From SCGC-AAA076-P13 sp965656035 (GTDB lineage: Bacteria; Pseudomonadota; Gammaproteobacteria; Magnimaribacterales; D2472), in contig CBFHIO010000026.1 of the NCBI GenBank assembly GCA_965656035.1, positions 1-12,677 of the forward strand: a stretch of 12,677 nucleotides of DNA, written 5' to 3'. The position numbers and the translations under genes were made by a program. Below the pieces are notes generated by a model. That model was not told the DNA's origin, searched no databases, and worked only from the letters and a program-made list of their open reading frames with translations. Within the stretch, counting starts at the first letter, position 1; the number at the start of each line of letters is the position of its first letter. Below, in pieces: positions 7,749 through 12,677 of the stretch.

Positions 7749-8337
7749 TAAAGGTTTTACAATTATAGAGGTTTTGGTTTCTTTGGTTATTTTTTCTATG
7801 ATAGCTCTGGTTTCGTCTAATATTCTTAAATCTTCTCTAGAAACAGAACAAAGAACATCACTTCATCTTGATTCCATAAAGGAACTTAATTTGGCATCTA
7901 CTATTATAAGAAGAGATTTGAGACAAATCGTAAACATAAGCTCAAAGGATTTTTATGGTGTTGATATGTACGGTACTTTTATAAGCCCGATGAATTCTCA
8001 AAGTTTAATGTTTAATTCTAATATAAAGTCTTTATCTGATGAGATTTCTCCAATTAAAAGAATTCAATATGAATTCGACGGCAATAAGCTTATTAGAAAA
8101 CAGTTTTTTTCATCTAATCCATATGATCCTGATGACTTTACCAATCTTGACTTAATAAAAGATATCGACAATCTTGAGTTTACATTTTTATATGAGAATT
8201 CATGGCATGAATCATGGCCTATAAGTCTTATAACCTCCAAAAAAATTCCCACATTGATTAAAATCGAATTTTCAAAGCAAAATAAAGATTATTCGTGGAT
8301 TATTGATCCAAACATAAGCTATGCAATACAGAACTAA
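7741..8337 (+). CDS. gspJ: Type II secretion system minor pseudopilin GspJ
   Basis: GspJ is a minor pseudopilin of the tip complex with GspI and GspK. The product is 198 residues, as usual. The leader is MNNKG, cleaved after G5, then FTIIEVLVSLVIFSMIAL with Glu at +5. TIIRRDLRQIV (about residues 52-62) is the characteristic GspJ helix with paired Arg residues. The C-terminal domain is beta-rich (IQYEFDGNKLIRKQ, then LEFTFLYENSWHESW, then IKIEFS), matching the GspJ fold. It overlaps gspI by 8 nt and its own last codons contain the gspK start. The short 5-residue leader contrasts with the long leaders predicted for H and I. Confidence 0.93.
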   Translation: MNNKGFTIIEVLVSLVIFSMIALVSSNILKSSLETEQRTSLHLDSIKELNLASTIIRRDLRQIVNISSKDFYGVDMYGTFISPMNSQSLMFNSNIKSLSDEISPIKRIQYEFDGNKLIRKQFFSSNPYDPDDFTNLDLIKDIDNLEFTFLYENSWHESWPISLITSKKIPTLIKIEFSKQNKDYSWIIDPNISYAIQN

Positions 8338-9286
8338 AGGTGTCGTTTTAATATCTGTGCTTTTGATAGTCTTATTGCTTTCATCAATAGCAATGCTAAT
8401 TGGAAATAACTACCTCGTGGCTTTTAAAAGAGCTCAATATATTGAGTTTCAAACGGTATCTTTAAATATCTTTAGAAACATCGAATCACTAGCTCTTAAA
8501 AAAATAGACAATGAGTTAAAGTTTAACTCAAAAGTTCTTGCCAGAAATAATCCATTGCTAACAAATGATTTCTTTTTTGAATTAAATCAGGGATCTGTAT
8601 CAGCAAAAATTATTGATGCAGCAAATTGTTTTAATATTAATTCTCTAGTTCAAAAATCAGAAAATAAATTTAATCCAAACGATACGAACATAAAAGTATT
8701 TTTAAAACTAATGCGTTTAAATGAAGTAGAGCCAAATTTAGCTGATGAGGCAGTTGATCAAATTATTGATTGGATTGATAGTAACTCCAATCCAAGAGCA
8801 TACGGCTTGGAAGATTATTATTACTCAGGCCCATTAAATAACCCAAAGGAATATACTGCTAGTAGAATGTTTCATGACTTGGCTGAAATTAAGAGCTTGC
8901 CTGCCATTCAAAAAATAGGTTGGAAGATATTCAAGGATAACTTTTGTGCTATGCCTGACAACCATCTTAAAGTTAATATTAATTCACTTAAAAGTGAAGA
9001 TTACCTTTTGCTGGCATCTTTTTTTAAGAATATGCAATATGCAGATGCTCAATTCATATTAAATAATATTCCAGACGAGGGCTTTAAAAATGAAGCAGAT
9101 TTTAAACAATCCTTTGCGTCATATGAAATTGATGAGGGGATTATACATATTGATTTTACATCACCTAGCTTTATACTTTTGACGACTTTTACATACGATA
9201 GTTTTTCTTCAGATTCTATAAGTAAAATTTATTATGGAACTAATAATAATAGCTATATTATTTCAAGAATCTATAATGGCATCTAG
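8321..9286 (+). CDS. gspK: Type II secretion system minor pseudopilin GspK
   Basis: GspK is the large pseudopilin that caps the tip complex. The product is 321 residues, the usual size. The leader is MQYRTKG, cleaved after G7. The mature protein starts VVLISVLLIVLL and has Ser, not Glu, at +5. Lack of Glu5 is a known GspK feature and is not a defect. Family motifs include CFNINSL (103-109), the DWID segment (150-153), YGLEDYYY (161-168) and the downstream LAEIKSLPAI. A second NxNSL motif occurs near 219-223. C103 and C209 could form a periplasmic disulfide, though this is inferred. The start overlaps gspJ by 17 nt. The stop codon TAG is directly followed by the gspL ATG. Confidence 0.95.
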   Translation: MQYRTKGVVLISVLLIVLLLSSIAMLIGNNYLVAFKRAQYIEFQTVSLNIFRNIESLALKKIDNELKFNSKVLARNNPLLTNDFFFELNQGSVSAKIIDAANCFNINSLVQKSENKFNPNDTNIKVFLKLMRLNEVEPNLADEAVDQIIDWIDSNSNPRAYGLEDYYYSGPLNNPKEYTASRMFHDLAEIKSLPAIQKIGWKIFKDNFCAMPDNHLKVNINSLKSEDYLLLASFFKNMQYADAQFILNNIPDEGFKNEADFKQSFASYEIDEGIIHIDFTSPSFILLTTFTYDSFSSDSISKIYYGTNNNSYIISRIYNGI

Positions 9287-10435
9287 ATGAACTTTTACAT
9301 TGCACATATTCTTAACTCAAATTGTGACTTAATTCACTTATACACCATAACAGATAAGAGGGAACCAAAAAAAACACTTAGCTCAATTACAGAGTTGTTA
9401 AGAGTTAAAAATATAGATGAACTATTAGTGTTAATCCCAGCAACAGAAGTTACTTCATATAATTTTATTAAAAACAAATCTCTATCAGATCAAATTAATA
9501 CTGCAAATTTTATTTCTGATATCGATCTAAATTTTATAGATTCAGTTTCTGATAATGAGTATATTCTTTCAGATGAAGCTGCCTACGTTATAAATAAAAA
9601 ATTTATAACTAATTTGAATCAACAACTAAGCAACCTAAATTGTAAAGTTTGCATAACACCAGAATTTCTTATCAATTCATATGAGTTTTATGATTCAATC
9701 ACTCAAATAGAAAACAGCTTTATGATTTCCTACAAAGATAAAACTGGATTCACTGTTTCAAATGAAAATTTAAATCAATACCTAGATGTTGTAATTAATG
9801 AGAAGCCCGGCTTTAATCCAAAGATATTTAGCTCTAATAAGAATCTTAATAATAAATTTCAATCTACTGAGGTAACCAAAAAATTTGATTTCCAGGATGT
9901 AAGTATTGAAAAAGTTAAATCTCTGCCTAATTTCTTTAAAATGAACTTCACTATAAGTTTAGTAATTAAAAAGATGAATTTTTCAAAGATGCAGCTGATT
10001 GGCTCAATGCTTTCTCTTGTATTAATAATGTTCTCACCTTATTACTTAATCTACAAGAACAACCACTATTCTCAAATATATAAGGAGGCCACTTTCAATA
10101 TTTTTTCTTCAATCAGTGAGGATATAAAAAGAGTGGTGTCACCCAAAAATCAAATTGATCAAATTCTAAAAAATATACCAACTGACTATCGAGCGAATAC
10201 CAAACTTCCTGATTTAGATTTATTCTTTAAATATGGAGAGAATTATTTTTCTGATATTACAATTGATGTTCAAAGCTCTACTGCAAAAATAACTATTAAT
10301 TCAATGCCATCTTTACAATTTAATATTTTAAAAAACACTAGCGCAAAGATGAACCTAAAAATTTCAGATAATAACATTGAAATTAAAGACGATAATGCCA
10401 GTGGTGTTATAGATATATACTATGAAAATAATTAG
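9287..10435 (+). CDS. gspL: Type II secretion system inner-membrane protein GspL
   Basis: GspL anchors the GspE ATPase to the inner membrane and pairs with GspM. The product is 382 residues. Residues 1 to about 230 are cytoplasmic and resemble the actin-like GspL domain, with an ELLVLIPATEV strand near 44-54. A single membrane segment lies at about 237-257 (LIGSMLSLVLIMFSPYYLIY). The remainder is a periplasmic region ending in a ferredoxin-like beta-alpha-beta pattern (ITIDVQSSTAKITI, then MNLKISDNNIEIKDD). The sequence is divergent and the call depends on topology, length and position between gspK and gspM. The gene abuts gspK with no gap and no clear ribosome-binding site. The gspM start lies 14 nt inside it. 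Confidence 0.88.
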   Translation: MNFYIAHILNSNCDLIHLYTITDKREPKKTLSSITELLRVKNIDELLVLIPATEVTSYNFIKNKSLSDQINTANFISDIDLNFIDSVSDNEYILSDEAAYVINKKFITNLNQQLSNLNCKVCITPEFLINSYEFYDSITQIENSFMISYKDKTGFTVSNENLNQYLDVVINEKPGFNPKIFSSNKNLNNKFQSTEVTKKFDFQDVSIEKVKSLPNFFKMNFTISLVIKKMNFSKMQLIGSMLSLVLIMFSPYYLIYKNNHYSQIYKEATFNIFSSISEDIKRVVSPKNQIDQILKNIPTDYRANTKLPDLDLFFKYGENYFSDITIDVQSSTAKITINSMPSLQFNILKNTSAKMNLKISDNNIEIKDDNASGVIDIYYENN

Positions 10436-10874
10436 ATTTTATAATGAACTCCAAGAAAGGGAGAAAAAGTTACTCTCTATATCCTTGATTTTAATTATTA
10501 CACTAATTTTGTATTTTATGTTCTCTAGTGTCCATAAAAATTACATCAGATCAACATTAAATCTAGAAAAAGCAAAATCAGACTATGAGTATGTTTTTAA
10601 TAAGGTTCAAAGACTTAATAATTCTCATGATAAAAAAGTTATAGATAGGAATGTTATTGAAAGTTTAATATCCAGTAATAACTTAGAAGATAAAACTTCT
10701 GATCTTCAAATCTCTGCAGTTAATGGATCAACCAATGTTACTTTTTCTTCATTAAATATTAATGACGCTGTACTGATATCTGAAAAGTTAATAAACACTT
10801 CTCAAAATAAGATAAGTAACATTAGATATCAAAAACTAGATAACAAAATAATTACAAAATTAACTTTTAATTAG
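10422..10874 (+). CDS. gspM: Type II secretion system inner-membrane protein GspM
   Basis: GspM is a small bitopic inner-membrane protein that stabilises GspL and the assembly platform. The product is 150 residues, slightly short but normal. The N-terminal cytoplasmic stretch FYNELQEREKKLL is the typical GspM opening, followed by one membrane helix at about 17-36 and a charged, probably coiled region (about 45-70). A ferredoxin-like periplasmic domain ends the protein. It overlaps gspL by 14 nt and is the last gene of the secretion operon. Its TAG stop (10872-10874) overlaps the stop of the convergent phosphatase gene, leaving no intergenic terminator. No gspN follows. Confidence 0.9.
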   Translation: MKIIRFYNELQEREKKLLSISLILIITLILYFMFSSVHKNYIRSTLNLEKAKSDYEYVFNKVQRLNNSHDKKVIDRNVIESLISSNNLEDKTSDLQISAVNGSTNVTFSSLNINDAVLISEKLINTSQNKISNIRYQKLDNKIITKLTFN

Positions 10875-11731
10875 TTATTTGAGATTGTTATTTTATTTGA
10901 ATATAACTCATGAAAAGTTTTAACTGCGATTGAATCTGAAACTCCCCACTTAGTGGATTCAATAGTTTTTATTTTTAAACTTTTTGCAATTTCAATATAA
11001 ATTTTTAATGCCTCATCTATGACATCGGCTCTATCAGTTGTTAGATTATACTTTTCTATCTTTTTATCTAAACTTAACTCACTTAACTTATTTGCAAATC
11101 TAATAAAATTAGGCGTTGACATCTTATTTGACTCATTTGCTTTTAAAAAAGATCTAATACTACCACCCAGGCCAATTAAAACATCTGCTTTAGATTGCTT
11201 CTTTAACCAGTTGTTTAGTCTTTTCCATTCACCTAAATCATTTTTATTAAGCATTCCTCTGACTGCTCCAAGTTGAAATGATTTAATAATATGTTGATCA
11301 TTTTTACGAATATAGATTTCTGTGCTTCCGCCTCCAACGTCTACAAATACATTTTTATTTTTAGATTGTGCCTTAGGATGAAGACTTATTAATTTTGCTT
11401 CTTCTAAACCTGAAATTATTCTAATAGGATGCTCAATTTTATTTTCAACATATCTTCTCGCATCTTCTGAGTTTTGAGTATCTCTAAAGGCACTAGTGGC
11501 AACAATTTCATAAATATCTATATTATTTACCTTAAAATTTTTTTGATATTTTTTTAAGGTTTTAACTAATTCTTTTAATTTATTTTCTTTTAGATATCCT
11601 TCCTTGAAGACATTCGAACCCAATCTAATAGGTGACCTTACGCCTTCTATGAACTCAATTGATGTCGGGGTAGTCTTAAAAATCTTAGACTTAATGGCAT
11701 TAGTACCTATATCTATTGATGCTATTTTCAT
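10871..11731 (-). CDS. Short Ppx/GppA-family exopolyphosphatase or pppGpp phosphatase
   Basis: This family removes terminal phosphate from polyphosphate (Ppx) or converts pppGpp to ppGpp (GppA). Sequence alone does not separate the two. The product is 286 residues, so it has only the two ASKHA actin-like domains. E. coli Ppx is about 513 residues with extra C-terminal helical domains, whereas two-domain members of about 300 residues are known in other bacteria. Visible motifs are the phosphate-1 loop ASIDIGTNAIKSKI (4-17), ATSAFRD (78-84), ISGLEEAKLI (106-115) containing the catalytic Glu, the phosphate-2 loop VDVGGGSTE (130-138), and GLGGS (187-191). The C-terminal WGVSDSIA replaces the commoner WGxRDG. 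It lies downstream of the PPK2 gene, sharing one base in a TAATG junction. That context favours polyphosphate as substrate. Confidence 0.9.
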   Translation of the reverse strand: MKIASIDIGTNAIKSKIFKTTPTSIEFIEGVRSPIRLGSNVFKEGYLKENKLKELVKTLKKYQKNFKVNNIDIYEIVATSAFRDTQNSEDARRYVENKIEHPIRIISGLEEAKLISLHPKAQSKNKNVFVDVGGGSTEIYIRKNDQHIIKSFQLGAVRGMLNKNDLGEWKRLNNWLKKQSKADVLIGLGGSIRSFLKANESNKMSTPNFIRFANKLSELSLDKKIEKYNLTTDRADVIDEALKIYIEIAKSLKIKTIESTKWGVSDSIAVKTFHELYSNKITISNN

Positions 11732-12570
11732 TACGTATCATCACTATACTTGGTAATTATCATAAATTGCTCATAGGATAAATTATTAAACTCAACTCCC
11801 TCAATGGTAGCAGAATAATTAGAGAGCCTTTTAGAGTACTTAGCTGGTTTTAATATTTTTTTATTTTCATAAGCAGTTTTAATTAACAAATATCTTAAAG
11901 AGGTTAGTCTGCCTATCATTTTATTATTTGAGTTTATGGAAACCCATGGAGATACAGCTGTCCCAGTCTGATTGAACATTTGTTCTTTGTATAAAGTAAA
12001 AGCATCCCATTTTGTTATGATTTGTTCGTCATTTTTAGAAAGCTTCCAATATTTTAGCTGAGAATTTTTTCTTGCATGCATTCTTCTTTCTTGCTGATCT
12101 CTTGATAATGAAAAGTAAAACTTAGTCAATTCCAGTCCATTTTTTATCTGATTGTTCTCCCATTCATTTACCCTTTTCATGAAAGTTCTATATTGTTTCT
12201 CGTTACAATAGCCCATAATAGGTTCTGTAATAGCTCTGGTATACCAAGACCTATCTAGAAAAGAAATATTTCCTTCTTTTGGTAATACCTTTTCCCACCT
12301 TTGGAACCAATGAGAAGATTCCCATGGTGTAGGGATGCCGAGCTGAACGTAATTAAAATTATTAGGTCTTAAATATTCTGAAAAAAATTTTATTGCAGAA
12401 CTCTTGCCGGCTGTATCACGTCCTTCAAAAACTATACAGATTTTCCTATTATTTTTTATTACATCTTCCTGAAGCTTTAATAATTCAATTTGTAGCCGTC
12501 TTTTTTCAATAGCATAAGCTTTTGAATCAAGTCTTTTATATTCTGATTGATCTAATGATATTAACGACAT
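11731..12570 (-). CDS. ppk2: PPK2-family polyphosphate:nucleotide phosphotransferase
   Basis: PPK2 enzymes transfer phosphate between polyphosphate and nucleotides, mostly making GTP or ATP from the diphosphates (class I), in the cytoplasm. The product is 279 residues, typical of one-domain PPK2. The N-terminus has the YxxxLxxLQxEL-like helix (LQIELLKLQEDVIK). Walker A is GRDTAGKSS at 50-58 with K56, where most homologues have AGKGG. PTPWESSHWFQRWEKVLP leads to the Walker B region FLDRSWYTRAITEPIMGYC at 104-122. The lid and substrate part contains HARKNSQLKYWKLS (165-178), KWDAF and SPWVSINSNNK (207-217). The pattern resembles class I members, but nucleotide preference is not certain. The tail after about 235 is unrecognised. 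No Shine-Dalgarno is visible. It heads a minus-strand operon with the phosphatase gene. Confidence 0.94.
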   Translation of the reverse strand: MSLISLDQSEYKRLDSKAYAIEKRRLQIELLKLQEDVIKNNRKICIVFEGRDTAGKSSAIKFFSEYLRPNNFNYVQLGIPTPWESSHWFQRWEKVLPKEGNISFLDRSWYTRAITEPIMGYCNEKQYRTFMKRVNEWENNQIKNGLELTKFYFSLSRDQQERRMHARKNSQLKYWKLSKNDEQIITKWDAFTLYKEQMFNQTGTAVSPWVSINSNNKMIGRLTSLRYLLIKTAYENKKILKPAKYSKRLSNYSATIEGVEFNNLSYEQFMIITKYSDDT

Positions 12571-12677
12571 TTAAGTAAAATTTATAATAGAGATGTTTAA
12601 AACGTAATAAAATCTTTCACTTCTGTAACACTTTTAAATTAATTCAATATTATAATAGGTTCTTTCATCAACATAGC
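12571..12677 (-). promoter_or_regulatory. Non-coding upstream region of the ppk2 operon with possible -10 element
   Basis: No reading frame is evident in these 107 bases, which run to the window edge. Read on the minus strand, a perfect TATAAT sits at 12654-12649, about 80 nt before the ppk2 ATG. No good -35 is found at 17 nt. A TTGATG at 12671-12666 is too close, with only 11 nt between. A second AT-rich candidate (TATTAT at 12589-12584) is nearer the start. Such boxes are common by chance in sequence this AT-rich, so the call is weak. The next gene upstream lies outside the window. Confidence 0.25.

Noticed and set aside
6500..7780. Near-repeated DNA (AAAGG-TTTA-TTAATTGAA) at four places, about 6500, 6920, 7400 and 7750
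   Set aside because: These encode the conserved prepilin cleavage segment G/F-[TS]-[LI]-IE of GspG, H, I and J. The similarity is protein-driven and is not a DNA repeat or array.
8342..8356. Missing Glu at mature position 5 of GspK as a defect
   Set aside because: Absence of Glu5 is the family norm for GspK, so the gene looks fully functional.
10861..10919. Possible terminator pairing AACTTTT (10862-10868) with AAAAGTT (10913-10919)
   Set aside because: Only 7 AT-rich base pairs around a loop of more than 40 nt, which is expected by chance in this composition.
11019..11276. Plus-strand open frame of 85 codons inside the Ppx/GppA gene
   Set aside because: It is antisense to conserved family motifs on the minus strand and its product resembles nothing I recognise.

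Overview
The window is gene-dense and strongly AT-rich, and almost all of it is coding. It appears to come from the chromosome of a streamlined, AT-rich gammaproteobacterium, probably marine and resembling the SAR86 lineage. That placement is an inference. It rests on the proteobacterial-type type II secretion system (T2SS) with its inner-membrane proteins GspL and GspM, on the TonB-dependent receptor beside it, on the short gaps and frequent overlaps, and on the base composition. No 16S or other phylogenetic marker is present.

Layout. (1) Positions 1-1497 hold the C-terminal part of a TonB-dependent outer-membrane receptor whose 5' end lies outside the window. A perfect 12-bp hairpin follows at 1510-1536. 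(2) Positions 1541-10874 hold eleven consecutive plus-strand genes for a T2SS in the canonical order gspC-D-E-F-G-H-I-J-K-L-M. Every gap is 21 nt or less and six junctions overlap. The set covers the clamp protein (C), secretin (D), ATPase (E), platform protein (F), major pseudopilin (G), minor pseudopilins (H, I, J, K) and the assembly platform partners (L, M). No prepilin peptidase (gspO/pilD), gspN or pilotin gene lies in the window. (3) Positions 10871-12570, on the minus strand, hold a two-gene operon for polyphosphate use: a PPK2-family polyphosphate kinase followed by a short Ppx/GppA-family phosphatase. Its stop codon overlaps that of gspM. (4) Positions 12571-12677 are non-coding as far as can be seen and probably hold the promoter of the PPK2 operon.

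How they work together. GspE hydrolyses ATP to drive assembly of the GspG-K pseudopilus on the GspF/L/M platform, and GspC links that platform to the GspD secretin, so folded periplasmic enzymes are exported. The neighbouring receptor could import products released by such enzymes, but this is only suggested by adjacency. The polyphosphate pair looks functionally unrelated.

I see no mobile element, CRISPR array, tRNA or rRNA, and no clearly new system. The most unusual points are a GspC reduced to its membrane anchor and HR domain, a hairpin pressed against the gspC start, the uniform phase of the gene overlaps, and a variant Walker A motif in the PPK2.
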